Position numbers and translations under genes: made by a program. A stretch of 62,500 bases of DNA from Blautia obeum ATCC 29174 (GTDB taxonomy: Bacteria > Bacillota > Clostridia > Lachnospirales > Lachnospiraceae). Positions 44,818-54,662 of the stretch are shown here, one piece after another. Numbering within the stretch: the first letter of the stretch is position 1; every line of letters starts with the position of its first letter. The DNA lies in assembly GCF_025147765.1 (NCBI RefSeq), contig NZ_CP102265.1, positions 1-62,500 of the forward strand. Direction: 5' to 3'. The notes beneath the pieces are model-generated. The model was not told where the DNA came from. It saw only the letters and a list, made by a program, of their open reading frames with translations, and did not search any database.

Positions 44818-44858
44818 GTCAACTGTGTTTGACTTTATATAGAAGTAACACGTATAGT
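44818..44858 (+). promoter_or_regulatory. Promoter of the GH78-GH2 operon with an operator-like inverted repeat
   Basis: -35 TTGACT (44829-44834) and -10 TATAGT (44853-44858), spacer 18. GTCAA (44818-44822) and TTGAC (44829-44833) form an inverted repeat covering the -35, and GTACTTTTTGTAC lies just upstream. No regulator gene is adjacent. Confidence 0.5.
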
Positions 44859-44940
44859 TTAAGGTAGAAATTATATGCTAAAACCAGCTGCTCAGTGCAA
44901 ATGGAATTGAATAAAACAGAAAAAACTGGAGGAATCGGGA

Positions 44941-46905
44941 ATGAGCAAAAGTTATTGGATCTGGTATCCGGGAGATTTTGAGTTATATCATGGAATGAAG
45001 CAGAATTTCAGTCGTGTGGAGCGAGGGTTTGGATGGCCGGCTTTCTGGAAGAGTGAAGGTTTCCGCAACCGTGTTGCTTTTCGCCGCACTTATCATCTGG
45101 AGGAAGAAACATCTTTCACTGTATATTCCAATGCGATCGGACATGTGCTGGCAGGAGAAAAGAAATATCCATTTGGAAAAAAGATCACCTGTGGACCGGG
45201 AGAAGTTGCAATAGCTGTTCATGCAGGCTGCATTGAGGCTTTTCCATGTATTTATATAGAAGGCGATGTGATCTGCTCTGATACAGGATGGATGGTAGAG
45301 GATTATGAAAAGGACCCACAGCCGGCGGGAAGAAGCAAATATTTCACCAGACCGGAACAGAATCCGACAGTCTGGGAATACAGTGAAAAGGTGTATGAGC
45401 CAGTCTGTGTCACAGAATATAATGGCGGAACACTTTATGAATTTGAAACAGAGCTGAATGCTGTTCTGGAAGCAGAGTTCAAAAACGGATATCAGCCGGT
45501 ATGGATCTGCTGCGGCGAATCCAGGGAAGAGGCAATTGATCCGGTAAATTGCTATTACAGCTGGCAGCCGGACAAAGAAACTGGAAAGTGTCCATGCTGT
45601 GCAGTACGTTTTGCGTATATTCCGGATTGTAAGCCGGGAGAAGTTATCCTCAGAGCAAATCATCAGTATGTGGATATCCCGGTAAAAGCAGCTTTTCATT
45701 GTGGAGAAGAACGTCTGAATCAGATCTGGTCGGTGGCAGAGCATACATTCCGTCTTTGCAGTGGAATCTTTTTTATCGATGGAGTGAAACGTGATAAATG
45801 GATCTGGTCAGGAGATGCATACCAGAGCTTCTTTGTAAACCGTTATCTGATGGCTGATGCAGATATTGATCAGAGAACGATTCTGGCACTTCGCGGCAAT
45901 GACCCGATGACAAAGCACATCAATACAATTGTAGATTACTCTCTGTTGTGGCTACTGGGGGTGGATTATCACAATGAAGGATATGGCGACAGAGAATTTC
46001 TGGAACTGGTTTATCCGAAGATGGTTTCCCTTATGGAGTTTTGTAATGGCAGGCGAGAGGAACATGGCTTCCTGATCGGGAAAGAAAAAGACTGGGTATA
46101 TATTGACTGGGCAGATATGGATAAAGATGGTCCGCTCTGTGCGGAACAGATGCTTTATGCAGCATGTTTCCGTGTGATGGCAGAAATCAGCGAACAGCTT
46201 GGTAAGGACGGAAGTGCTTACAGGCAGGACTATGAAAAACTGACTGCTTCCATTGAGAAATTTTTCTGGGATGAAGAAAAGGGTGCATATATCGATTCCT
46301 TCACTTCTGGTAAACGTAATGTGACAAGACATGCGAATATTTTTGCAATTCTGTTTGATATCGCAGACAAACAGAAGCAGGAAAAAATACTCAAAAACGT
46401 ACTCGAAAATGATGAAATTCCGGCAATCACAACACCATACTTTAACTTCTTTGAGTTGGATGTACTGTGCCAGATGGGAAAACTGACAGAAGTTCTGGAC
46501 AAGATCCGTTCCTACTGGGGTGGTATGCTGGATCTTGGGGCAGTCACATTCTGGGAAGAATATGATCCGTCCGTGCCGAAGGAAGAACAGTATGATATGT
46601 ACGGGGATCATTTTGGCAAGAGTCTCTGCCATGCATGGGCGGCAAGTCCTATCTATTTTCTGGCAAAATACTTTGCCGGACTGGATCTTGTAAACAAGGA
46701 TGGGGTTACTTATGTATTAAAGCCGCAGATGCAGTATTTTACAGACCTGGACTGTATACTTCCTGTGGGAAGTGACGGGACGGTCCGGCTGGCCTGGGAT
46801 GGAGAATGTCTGGAAGTGATTGCAGATGCAGAAGGTGGAGTTCTGGAACTCGGTGAAGAAAAAATTTCTCTGGTCAGAGGAGAAACAAGAAGGGTGAAGA
46901 TTTGA
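44941..46905 (+). CDS. GH78-type alpha-L-rhamnosidase-like enzyme
   Basis: 654 residues, no signal peptide, so cytoplasmic. The N-terminal half is beta-sandwich. The (alpha/alpha)6 barrel shows IFFIDGVKRDKWIWSGDAYQS, which corresponds to the GH78 segment with the acidic catalytic region, and later VTFWEEYDPS and SLCHAWAASPIYFLAKY. GH78 enzymes release terminal L-rhamnose from plant glycosides and polysaccharides. The substrate is inferred from family, and some related enzymes act otherwise. RBS CTGGAGGAA. The GH2 gene begins one base after its stop, so the two act together on a glycan imported by the cell. Confidence 0.85.
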   Translation: MSKSYWIWYPGDFELYHGMKQNFSRVERGFGWPAFWKSEGFRNRVAFRRTYHLEEETSFTVYSNAIGHVLAGEKKYPFGKKITCGPGEVAIAVHAGCIEAFPCIYIEGDVICSDTGWMVEDYEKDPQPAGRSKYFTRPEQNPTVWEYSEKVYEPVCVTEYNGGTLYEFETELNAVLEAEFKNGYQPVWICCGESREEAIDPVNCYYSWQPDKETGKCPCCAVRFAYIPDCKPGEVILRANHQYVDIPVKAAFHCGEERLNQIWSVAEHTFRLCSGIFFIDGVKRDKWIWSGDAYQSFFVNRYLMADADIDQRTILALRGNDPMTKHINTIVDYSLLWLLGVDYHNEGYGDREFLELVYPKMVSLMEFCNGRREEHGFLIGKEKDWVYIDWADMDKDGPLCAEQMLYAACFRVMAEISEQLGKDGSAYRQDYEKLTASIEKFFWDEEKGAYIDSFTSGKRNVTRHANIFAILFDIADKQKQEKILKNVLENDEIPAITTPYFNFFELDVLCQMGKLTEVLDKIRSYWGGMLDLGAVTFWEEYDPSVPKEEQYDMYGDHFGKSLCHAWAASPIYFLAKYFAGLDLVNKDGVTYVLKPQMQYFTDLDCILPVGSDGTVRLAWDGECLEVIADAEGGVLELGEEKISLVRGETRRVKI

Positions 46906-46906
46906 A

Positions 46907-49306
46907 ATGAAGAAGATAGATTTTAACAGAAACTGGACTTGTAGATGCCTGACCAGAGATGAAGAACCATATTCCGTAACACTTCCACATGATGCCATGC
47001 GGAGTGAACCGCGTACCAAAGAAAGTGTCAGCGAGGGAAATTCCGGATGGTATCTGGGTGGCGATTATGAATATACGAAACATGTTTTTGTGCCGTCAGA
47101 GTACAGCGGCAAAAAAGTTCTCATTGAGTTTGAAAGTGTTTATCATAATGCAGAAGTCTATATTAATGGAAAGAAAGCCGCATACAGACCATATGGTTAT
47201 ACAAATTTCTATGTAGATACGGAAGGATTTCTGAAATACGAAGCACAGAATGAAATCCGCGTGATCGCACGGAATTCTGACCAGCCAAACAGCCGCTGGT
47301 ATTCCGGAACAGGAATCTACCGTCCGGTGTACCTCTGGACAGGTGATCAGAAGTACATTCCGGTAAATGGAATCAAGATCCATACGGTCAGCTATGCACC
47401 GGCAGTGATCGAGGTAGAAATAAAAACTTCCTGCCTGGGCAGGGTGAAAGCAGAGGTCTTGGATAAAGAGAATTGTATTCTTACACAAGAGGTTGAAAAT
47501 ACCGGACACCCGTCGGTTTTCCGTATGGAAATTCCGAACGCAAAGCTCTGGGACTGTGATCATCCGAATCTTTATACTCTGCGTGCAACCTTTGGAGAGG
47601 ATGTCGTAGAGGAAACATTTGGAATCCGACTTCTTGAATGGAATCCGGAAAAAGGTCTTACGATCAACGGTAAGAGGGAAATCCTCAGAGGAGCCTGCGT
47701 ACATCATGATAATGGTGTACTGGGAGCCTGCACTTATCCGGAAGCGGAAGAACGAAGAGTCCGTATCCTCAAAGAGAATGGTTATAATGCGATTCGTTCT
47801 TCTCATTATCCGTGTTCCAAAGACATGCTGGATGCCTGCGACCGTCAGGGAATGCTGATGATGGACGAATATGTAGATGTCTGGTATATTCATAAGACAA
47901 AATATGACTATGCAGGATATCTGAATGAATGGTGGCAGCAGGACCTTAAAGATATGGTGGAGAAAGATTACAATCATCCATGTGTGATCATGTATTCCAC
48001 CGGAAATGAAGTTGCAGAAACTGCACAGAAAAAAGGAATCGAACTGACCGGCAGAATGACTTCTTATCTTCATAAGCTGGATCCATACAGACCGGTAACC
48101 TGCGGAATCAACATTTTCTTTAACTTCTTAAGCTCCATGGGAATGGGTGTCTACAGCGATGATAAAGCAGAAAAAAGTGCGGAGATTGCAGAGCAGGAGG
48201 CAAAAAAACAGGAAAAAGAAAAGAAAAAACCGGTAGGAAGTGAATTCTATAATACACTTGCCTGTCTGGTTGGCGACTATTTTATGAAAATTGGTGCGAC
48301 ACTTCCGCCATGTGACTGGAAAACAAAAGATGCTTTTGCAAATATGGATATCGCTGGTTACAACTACGGACTTTTCCGATACAAACATGACCTGAAAAAA
48401 TATCCGAAACGTCTGATCCTCGGTACAGAGACTTTCTGCAAGGATGCATATAGCTTCTGGGAGATTGCAAAGAAGAATAAACGAATCTTGGGCGATTTTG
48501 TCTGGTCCGGATGGGAATATATCGGAGAGACCGGAGATGGTGCTGCTGAGTATGAAGATTACAGAGGCAGGATGCCACATACCAGAATGACTGGAAACAA
48601 CGGAAGAATCGACCTTCTCGGAAAACCTCGTGCAGAGGCTGCTTATACAAGAGTTGCTTTTGAGAGGGAAACGGGTCCGTTTATTGCTGTGAAACCTGTT
48701 TATCAGAAGGAGAATCTGCAATTGACCGGATGGGCGCTGTCCAAAGCACTGGAAAGCTGGTCATGGCGGGGATGTGCCGGAGAAAAAGCAGAGGTTGAAG
48801 TTTTTGCAAGAGCAGCAGAGGTGGAACTTCTGGTCAATGGTAAAAAAGCTGCCCGTGGCAAAGTAAAGAAATGCCGTTCAAAATTCCACATTCCATATGA
48901 AGACGGTGAGATCACAGCAGTTTCTTATGATAAAAACGGACAGGAGATCAGTCGTCAGACTCTGATGACAGCAAATGAAGAAACAGTACTTCATATCAGA
49001 CCGGAGCAGAAAACTGTGAAGGCTGGCAGATTGCTGTTTATTCCATTACAGTATGGAGATTCTGCCGGAAACTGGAAACCGATGGAGAAGCATCATCTGA
49101 AAGTTACAGTAGAGAATGCTACGCTCGAAGGGCTGGGAAGTGCCTGCTCCTATGTAGAAGGAAATTATGCGCAGGATACGGTCGATACTTATTACGGTGA
49201 AGCGATGGCTGTAGTCCGTGCCGGAGAAGCCGGATCTGTAAAGATTACTGTTTCTGATGAAGAAAGAATATATACCTGTGAGATTCCGGTAATTGTAGCA
49301 AAATAA
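46907..49306 (+). CDS. Glycoside hydrolase family 2 enzyme
   Basis: 799 residues, no signal peptide. The sugar-binding domain is at about 1-160 (NSGWYLGGDYEYTKHV, SRWYSGTGIYRPVYLW). An immunoglobulin-like domain follows, then the TIM barrel with the acid/base Glu at 368 (STGNEVAE) and the nucleophile Glu at 508 (LGTETF). C-terminal extra domains are beta-rich. Substrate within GH2 (beta-galactosidase, glucuronidase, arabinosidase and others) cannot be assigned by eye. It probably acts in the cytoplasm after the neighbouring rhamnosidase. A terminator follows. Confidence 0.9.
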   Translation: MKKIDFNRNWTCRCLTRDEEPYSVTLPHDAMRSEPRTKESVSEGNSGWYLGGDYEYTKHVFVPSEYSGKKVLIEFESVYHNAEVYINGKKAAYRPYGYTNFYVDTEGFLKYEAQNEIRVIARNSDQPNSRWYSGTGIYRPVYLWTGDQKYIPVNGIKIHTVSYAPAVIEVEIKTSCLGRVKAEVLDKENCILTQEVENTGHPSVFRMEIPNAKLWDCDHPNLYTLRATFGEDVVEETFGIRLLEWNPEKGLTINGKREILRGACVHHDNGVLGACTYPEAEERRVRILKENGYNAIRSSHYPCSKDMLDACDRQGMLMMDEYVDVWYIHKTKYDYAGYLNEWWQQDLKDMVEKDYNHPCVIMYSTGNEVAETAQKKGIELTGRMTSYLHKLDPYRPVTCGINIFFNFLSSMGMGVYSDDKAEKSAEIAEQEAKKQEKEKKKPVGSEFYNTLACLVGDYFMKIGATLPPCDWKTKDAFANMDIAGYNYGLFRYKHDLKKYPKRLILGTETFCKDAYSFWEIAKKNKRILGDFVWSGWEYIGETGDGAAEYEDYRGRMPHTRMTGNNGRIDLLGKPRAEAAYTRVAFERETGPFIAVKPVYQKENLQLTGWALSKALESWSWRGCAGEKAEVEVFARAAEVELLVNGKKAARGKVKKCRSKFHIPYEDGEITAVSYDKNGQEISRQTLMTANEETVLHIRPEQKTVKAGRLLFIPLQYGDSAGNWKPMEKHHLKVTVENATLEGLGSACSYVEGNYAQDTVDTYYGEAMAVVRAGEAGSVKITVSDEERIYTCEIPVIVAK

Positions 49307-49389
49307 AACATATGGGCAATATAGACAAAAACAAACTTCGCAATTTGTGCAAGATTTCTTAAAAAATTTTGTTTGTGAAAATTTAATAA

Positions 49390-49449
49390 AAAAACGCTTC
49401 CATTTACGGCTGAAAAAGTGCAGTCTGCGAAAAAAATGGGAGCGTTTTT
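49390..49449 (+). terminator. Terminator after the GH2 gene
   Basis: AAAAACGCTTCCAT (49390-49403) pairs with ATGGGAGCGTTTTT (49436-49449), almost perfectly, around a 32-base loop with its own CTG/CAG pairing. A/T-rich ends allow termination either way. Confidence 0.82.
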
Positions 49450-49540
49450 AAAAATATGTTAAATTTATGTTCATAGAAAGTATGGAAGCACTTGAGCGAT
49501 GAGGCTTGACCATATTTAGGGAAAGAAAGGAGCTATAATC

Positions 49541-52500
49541 ATGAGCAGAAAAAGAAATCTCTGGCGTGGTCTGACTACTCTTACAGCGTCTCTTCTGACC
49601 GTTTCTGTTGCGGCAGGACCTGTAGTAGACAGCTATCGTACAGATATCGACAAATTTCTTGGCACAAAGAGCAGTGCGATGGTAACAGACAGTACAGATG
49701 AGGACCTGTACACACATAAATCTGATTATTCCAGCACGACAGAACTTCTGGATTCCATCGAGGATCTGGGAGAACGTATGAGTGAGGAAGGAACGGTTCT
49801 GTTAAAGAACGAGAATAATGCACTTCCGCTGTCAAAAGATGAGACACAGAAACTGTCCCTTCTTGGATTTTCCAGCTACTATCCGGTACAGGGTGGAGAC
49901 ATGGGAAGCTCCCTGAATGAGAATAAAGGAACAGATGCAGATACTGTAGATTTTGTTGAAGCGTTGGATGCAAAGGGATTCAAGATCAATGAAGACCTTC
50001 ATGATCTGTACAAGAGTCTGGAATCAGAGTTTAAGACAGAGGTTAACATGTGGGGAAATATTATGGAATATTACCACATCACAGCTCCGGCAACAGATGG
50101 TGTATTTGCAAGCAAAGAGCCTTCTCAGGAAAAAATGGACAGTGTAGATGACAAGTGGAAGGATTCCATGGATAACTACAATGTTATGCTTGTAACAATC
50201 GGACGTTCTTCTACAGAAAACGGAACTTACCTTCCGGGTGTGGATGGCGTAGATGCATCTCAGAATCTGAATCAGACTGACCCGCTTGGCTTAAGTGATG
50301 ATGAGCGTGACCTGATCAACGCTGCTGTTGAAGCAAAAGAGAACAACGGCGGTAAAGTCATTGTTATGCTGAATAATGCAAATGCAATGGAAATTGATGA
50401 GATCAAAAATAACGATGGTGTAGATGCAATCATGGAAATTGGTTTCCCAGGAGGTTATGGTTTCTATGGTGTGGCAGATATCCTTTCCGGAGAAGCAAAT
50501 CCGTCCGGTCATCTGACAGATACTTATGCTGTGACAAATGCCAACTCACCGGCAGCACAGAATTTTGGAAACTATGAGTGGACAAATGCAGATCCGTCTG
50601 TAAATATCAATGCAGAAGAAGTGGAAGCAGAGGATATTTATACTGGATATAAATATTACGAGACAAGATATGCAGATACGGTACTTGGACAGGGAAATGC
50701 GGACGCAACTGTAGGAAGTTCTACAGGCAAAGCATGGAACTATGATGATGAAGTATCTTATCCGTTTGGATATGGTCTTTCTTATACAACTTTCGAGCAG
50801 ACTCTCAAGAGTGTGGATGTAGACCTTGCTAACAGAACTGTAACAGCAGAAGTAGATGTTAAGAATACAGGAGATGTTGCTGGTAAAGATGTTGTGCAGC
50901 TGTATACTTCTGTTCCTTATACAGACTATGATGTAGAAAATAAAGTAGAAAAATCAGCAGTACAGCTTCTCGACTATGAAAAAACAGATATGATCGAGCC
51001 AGGCGAAAGCCAGACTGTTACAATTACAGCAGATGCACAGGATATGGCAAGCTGGGACAGCTCCTGCGAGAATGAAGCAGGAACAACAGGTAACTGGATA
51101 CTGGACAATGGAACTTATTACTTCACTGTTGGAAATGGTGCACATGAGGCAGTAAATAACGTGCTTGCTGCACAGGATCAGGATGTTGAAGGAAATAAAG
51201 ATAATGTACAGACATGGGAACTTGGTGATTTCGATTCCTCTTCCTTTGCAGTAACTTTAAATGGTACACCGGTAGAAAATCAGCTCCAGGATGCAGATCT
51301 GAATAACTGGATGGAAGACACCGTTACTTACTTAAGCAGAAATGACTGGGAAGGAACTTGGCCGGAAACATACAAAGACCTGACAGCTACAGATGAGATG
51401 ATCAGCACTATGGCTGATGACTACAGTGATATCGAAGCAAACGGAGATCCGTCTTCTGTAACCTTCGGGGCAGATAATGGAATGACCTTGGCAAATATGA
51501 AGGGTGTAGAAGATATCACAGATGAAAGATGGAGTACACTGATGGATCAGCTTACTCTGGAAGAATGCCTGATCCGTACTGGACTTGGTGGAACCAGCAC
51601 AAAGGTTATCGAATCTATCACTTCTCCGGAAGCAATCCAGAACGATGGACCGAACGGATTCAACTCTTATCCGCTGGGCCAGTATGCAAACTCCGATGCT
51701 TCTACAGGAGATCCTTGTGTGATCGCAGAAGATGATCCGAACCGTGACTACAAGATGGGTGTTATGGCAAATGAGACTGTTATTGGCCAGACATTCAGCA
51801 AACAGCTGGCTGCAGAATGGGGAAAAGCAGTAGGTAACTATTCTCTGTGGGCAAATACAGCAATCTGGTGGGGAGTTGGAACCAACCTTCATCGTACACC
51901 GTACAATGCACGTAACCATGAATATTTCTCAGAAGATGCAGTTCTGACAGCAGGTCAGGGTGCAGCAATCATCAAGGCCGGACATGACTATGGCGTACTG
52001 ATCGCACCGAAACATCTGGCATTCAATGATACGGAGATCAACCGTACCGGTATTGCCGAGTTTATGACAGAACAGGCTGCACGTGAAAATGAGCTTCGTG
52101 GTACACAGTCCTGTATCAAAGATGCAAATGCGCTTGCTGTAATGACTACATACAACCGTGTCGGCTGTGTGACAAGTAATGCACATACCGGACTGCTTCT
52201 GAATATCCTTCACAAAGAATGGGGCTTCAAGGGCCTGATGTCTGAGGACTTCATTCAGGATCCGGCTTATACGAAGATTCACATGGCAGTACATAATGGT
52301 GTAACCATGACATGTAACACCGGTGACAACACCATGGCAGCAGTAGAAGCAGTATGGCCATACTGGAGTGTAGAAAATGCAAGCCAGAGTGAAGAACTTC
52401 TGACAGATCTGAAACAGGCAATGCTGTATCAGAATTATGCACTTGCAAACTCAAATGCAATGGATGGTATGTCAACCTCTACACATATTGAGAAACTGAA

Positions 52501-52606
52501 TACATGGTATGATAACCTGATCACAGGTCTTCGTATCGGATTTGGTGTACTGACTGTACTCTGTGCAGCAATGTACCTGCTTGGACTGAAAAAGAAAGAG
52601 CAGTAA
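49541..52606 (+). CDS. Membrane-tethered GH3 beta-glucosidase with permuted domain order
   Basis: 1,021 residues. An N-terminal hydrophobic helix (about 11-27) and a second at the very C-terminus (about 995-1,013, before LKKKEQ) would hold both ends in the membrane. Domain order is permuted: the GH3 C-terminal sandwich comes first (EEGTVLLKNENNALPL, then GYGLSYTTF and an Fn3-like domain). The TIM barrel lies in the second half (GPNGFN, APKHLAFNDTEINR, WGFKGLMSEDF). The catalytic Asp is residue 903, with Glu in the place where Ser usually precedes it. Permuted GH3 enzymes occur in Ruminococcus and relatives. It should release terminal beta-linked sugars outside the cell, feeding the GPH transporter encoded downstream. 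The start follows AAAGGAG. Confidence 0.88.
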   Translation: MSRKRNLWRGLTTLTASLLTVSVAAGPVVDSYRTDIDKFLGTKSSAMVTDSTDEDLYTHKSDYSSTTELLDSIEDLGERMSEEGTVLLKNENNALPLSKDETQKLSLLGFSSYYPVQGGDMGSSLNENKGTDADTVDFVEALDAKGFKINEDLHDLYKSLESEFKTEVNMWGNIMEYYHITAPATDGVFASKEPSQEKMDSVDDKWKDSMDNYNVMLVTIGRSSTENGTYLPGVDGVDASQNLNQTDPLGLSDDERDLINAAVEAKENNGGKVIVMLNNANAMEIDEIKNNDGVDAIMEIGFPGGYGFYGVADILSGEANPSGHLTDTYAVTNANSPAAQNFGNYEWTNADPSVNINAEEVEAEDIYTGYKYYETRYADTVLGQGNADATVGSSTGKAWNYDDEVSYPFGYGLSYTTFEQTLKSVDVDLANRTVTAEVDVKNTGDVAGKDVVQLYTSVPYTDYDVENKVEKSAVQLLDYEKTDMIEPGESQTVTITADAQDMASWDSSCENEAGTTGNWILDNGTYYFTVGNGAHEAVNNVLAAQDQDVEGNKDNVQTWELGDFDSSSFAVTLNGTPVENQLQDADLNNWMEDTVTYLSRNDWEGTWPETYKDLTATDEMISTMADDYSDIEANGDPSSVTFGADNGMTLANMKGVEDITDERWSTLMDQLTLEECLIRTGLGGTSTKVIESITSPEAIQNDGPNGFNSYPLGQYANSDASTGDPCVIAEDDPNRDYKMGVMANETVIGQTFSKQLAAEWGKAVGNYSLWANTAIWWGVGTNLHRTPYNARNHEYFSEDAVLTAGQGAAIIKAGHDYGVLIAPKHLAFNDTEINRTGIAEFMTEQAARENELRGTQSCIKDANALAVMTTYNRVGCVTSNAHTGLLLNILHKEWGFKGLMSEDFIQDPAYTKIHMAVHNGVTMTCNTGDNTMAAVEAVWPYWSVENASQSEELLTDLKQAMLYQNYALANSNAMDGMSTSTHIEKLNTWYDNLITGLRIGFGVLTVLCAAMYLLGLKKKEQ

Positions 52607-52618
52607 GGAGGAATAACT

Positions 52619-53053
52619 ATGACTGAAAAGAAAAAAATGGGCGCAGGACTGGTCTTAAGTGTAATCACAGTTCTAGTAACTGTTGCAGGACTGGTTCTGT
52701 ACATGATGAACTGCAAAACAAACTATTTTGTAAAAACTACTGGTACTGATAATACAATCGTTGCCTGCCTGGCTGTTGCTGCGATTCTTGAAATCGTTAT
52801 GATCATAGTTTCTGTGAAAATGGGAGCAAAGCCGGTTCTGGATATTATTCCGGTAGCATGCGGTGTGCTGACAGCATATGCGCTGATTGCTTTTGTGGGA
52901 AGCAGAATCGCTGCAATCGGGTCCATCATGACTTTTGAGAACAACGCTCAGAATATGGCGGATTTAAAAGGTGCGATCATTGGAATGATCGTATGTGCGG
53001 TCGCTCTGATCTTCACGATTATTTCCTCCTTCTTCAAAGTAGTAAAGGATTGA
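52619..53053 (+). CDS. Small four-helix membrane protein linked to the GH3 gene
   Basis: 144 residues. Hydrophobic segments at about 8-30, 42-64, 72-90 and 116-138 suggest four membrane helices with a short basic N-terminus. No catalytic motif and no family I recognise. It lies 12 bases after the GH3 gene and 4 bases before the transporter, both with good ribosome-binding sites, so one operon. A role holding the membrane-tethered GH3 near the transporter is a guess from context. Confidence 0.72.
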   Translation: MTEKKKMGAGLVLSVITVLVTVAGLVLYMMNCKTNYFVKTTGTDNTIVACLAVAAILEIVMIIVSVKMGAKPVLDIIPVACGVLTAYALIAFVGSRIAAIGSIMTFENNAQNMADLKGAIIGMIVCAVALIFTIISSFFKVVKD

Positions 53054-53057
53054 TTTT

Positions 53058-54527
53058 ATGAGCAAGACAAATAAAGATTTCTGGAACGGTCCACTGACCG
53101 GTTCCAGAATCAAATCAGAGGATGTAAAACTTCCGGAGATGTTGATCGGATATTTTATCGGACCGTTCGGAGCACTTCTGGCTTCCGGTATTTTTACCAG
53201 TATCCTTCAGAATTATTTTACAGATGTCCTGAAACTGAACCTGACATTTCTGACAACTTTACAGCTGTTCTCGACCATTCTGATCGTAGCAGCAAACCTG
53301 ATCGTAGGTCAGCTTATTGAGCGTACGAGAACAATGGCTGGAAAGGCAAGACCGTGGATCCTGCTGTCTGCTCTGACTCTGTCCATTGCCTCTGTACTGA
53401 TGTTTGTAGTTCCTTTTGAGGGAACTGCCAAAATGGTGTGGATCGCGATTGCCTACAACCTGTTTTATGCTGTGGCTTATCCGATCTACAATACAGCTAA
53501 CTCCACACTGATTCCTGTATCTACAAGAAACAGTAAACAGAGAGGTGCACTGGCTTCCTTCACAAATGTGGCAGGACTTGCTGTTATGGGTGCCGGTTCC
53601 ATGGTATTCCCGATCCTGGTTTCTTTCGCACTGAAAGAAAATCAGCATCTGTGGCTGGTAGCGATGACTGCCATTGCTATTTTTTCTGCACTTACCATTT
53701 TCTTACAGTTTAAATTTACACGTGAGCGTGTAACAGAAGAGCAGATGTCACAGGGAGCTGAAGAGGAGAAAACAGTCAAAACTGCTTCTCTGAAAGAACA
53801 GCTTTCCGCAGTTACCAGTGAAAAAATGTGGTGGATCGTTATGCTGTTCTACATGGGCTTCCAGTGGAGCGGCGCTATGAAGAACGGTTCCATGACGTAT
53901 TTCTGTAAATGGGTAATGGACAACACTTTCTTTGGAACAGCAGATGCCTGGGGTGCTTCACAGTCACTTTTAAGTATCATGGGTGCGGTTCCGATGGCTG
54001 TGGCAGCAGTGGCAATCGTACCTCTCTGTAATAAATTTGGAAAACGTATTGTATGTATGGTTGGTATGCTGCTGGGAGCTGTCGGTGGTGTGATCGCGAT
54101 TATGGGTAACGGACAGATTGTTCCTGTAGCAATCGGTGTGGCACTGAAATGTCTCGGATCTGCTCCGGCATGCTACATGATCCTTGCCATGCTTGCGGAT
54201 GTTATTGATCATATTGAGTACAAATTCGGGATCCGTACAGATGGATTGACAATGTCTATTTACAGTTCCATCATGGTTGCTGCGACTCCGGTATGTAATT
54301 CTATTTTCAGTGCAATCTTAAATGCCAGTGGATATGACCAGGCAGCAGACATTGCACTGGGTACTGCAGCACAGACAGCTGCGGCACAGACAGCAATCTC
54401 TGTCGGATATATCTGGGTAGAGACAATTGCTTATGTGATCTGTGCAATTCTGATTTTCTTCTTTACGATAGAGAAGGATCTGCCGGAAGAGCAGAAGGCA
54501 ATTGCAGCAAGAAAAAACAATAAATAA
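53058..54527 (+). CDS. GPH-family glycoside cation symporter
   Basis: 489 residues with about twelve hydrophobic helices. The segment EMLIGYFIGPFGALL and later GMLLGAVGGVIAIMG fit the glycoside-pentoside-hexuronide:cation symporter family of the MFS superfamily. It should bring sugars freed by the extracellular GH3 into the cell with a proton or sodium ion. The specific sugar is unknown. It is the last gene of the GH3 unit; the next 130 bases hold a structured RNA element. Confidence 0.9.
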   Translation: MSKTNKDFWNGPLTGSRIKSEDVKLPEMLIGYFIGPFGALLASGIFTSILQNYFTDVLKLNLTFLTTLQLFSTILIVAANLIVGQLIERTRTMAGKARPWILLSALTLSIASVLMFVVPFEGTAKMVWIAIAYNLFYAVAYPIYNTANSTLIPVSTRNSKQRGALASFTNVAGLAVMGAGSMVFPILVSFALKENQHLWLVAMTAIAIFSALTIFLQFKFTRERVTEEQMSQGAEEEKTVKTASLKEQLSAVTSEKMWWIVMLFYMGFQWSGAMKNGSMTYFCKWVMDNTFFGTADAWGASQSLLSIMGAVPMAVAAVAIVPLCNKFGKRIVCMVGMLLGAVGGVIAIMGNGQIVPVAIGVALKCLGSAPACYMILAMLADVIDHIEYKFGIRTDGLTMSIYSSIMVAATPVCNSIFSAILNASGYDQAADIALGTAAQTAAAQTAISVGYIWVETIAYVICAILIFFFTIEKDLPEEQKAIAARKNNK

Positions 54528-54550
54528 AGAGTCTTAAAAGACTGGTACAA

Positions 54551-54624
54551 TCAGGCGGTCTTCTGGTATAACTAAGGTTAGCAAGCAATTAAAGCTGTGC
54601 CTTAAGTCTACCGGAAGGCCGCTG
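54551..54624 (+). ncRNA. Candidate structured RNA between transporter and O-acylation cassette
   Basis: GGCGGTCTTCTGGTA (54554-54568) pairs with the stretch 54609-54622 (TACCGGAAGGCCGC), with G-U pairs. Inside, ACTAAGG (54571-54577) can pair with CCTTAAGT (54600-54607). The apical part near 54580-54600 also folds weakly. It has no T tract, so it is not a simple terminator. It could be a leader for the downstream cassette or an attenuator. I cannot match it to a known class. Confidence 0.5.
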
Positions 54625-54662
54625 TGTATTTATAAGATAAAACGGAAGGAGGAGACTGAACT

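Noticed and set aside
47096..48073. A 325-codon antisense open frame inside the GH2 gene
   Set aside because: Shadow of a well-supported gene; no family motifs and atypical amino-acid composition.
52241..52252. GH3 with its catalytic Asp replaced by Glu
   Set aside because: Re-alignment of WGFKGLMSEDF with the usual WGFDGLVVSDW puts the Asp in the nucleophile place; only the preceding Ser is changed to Glu.
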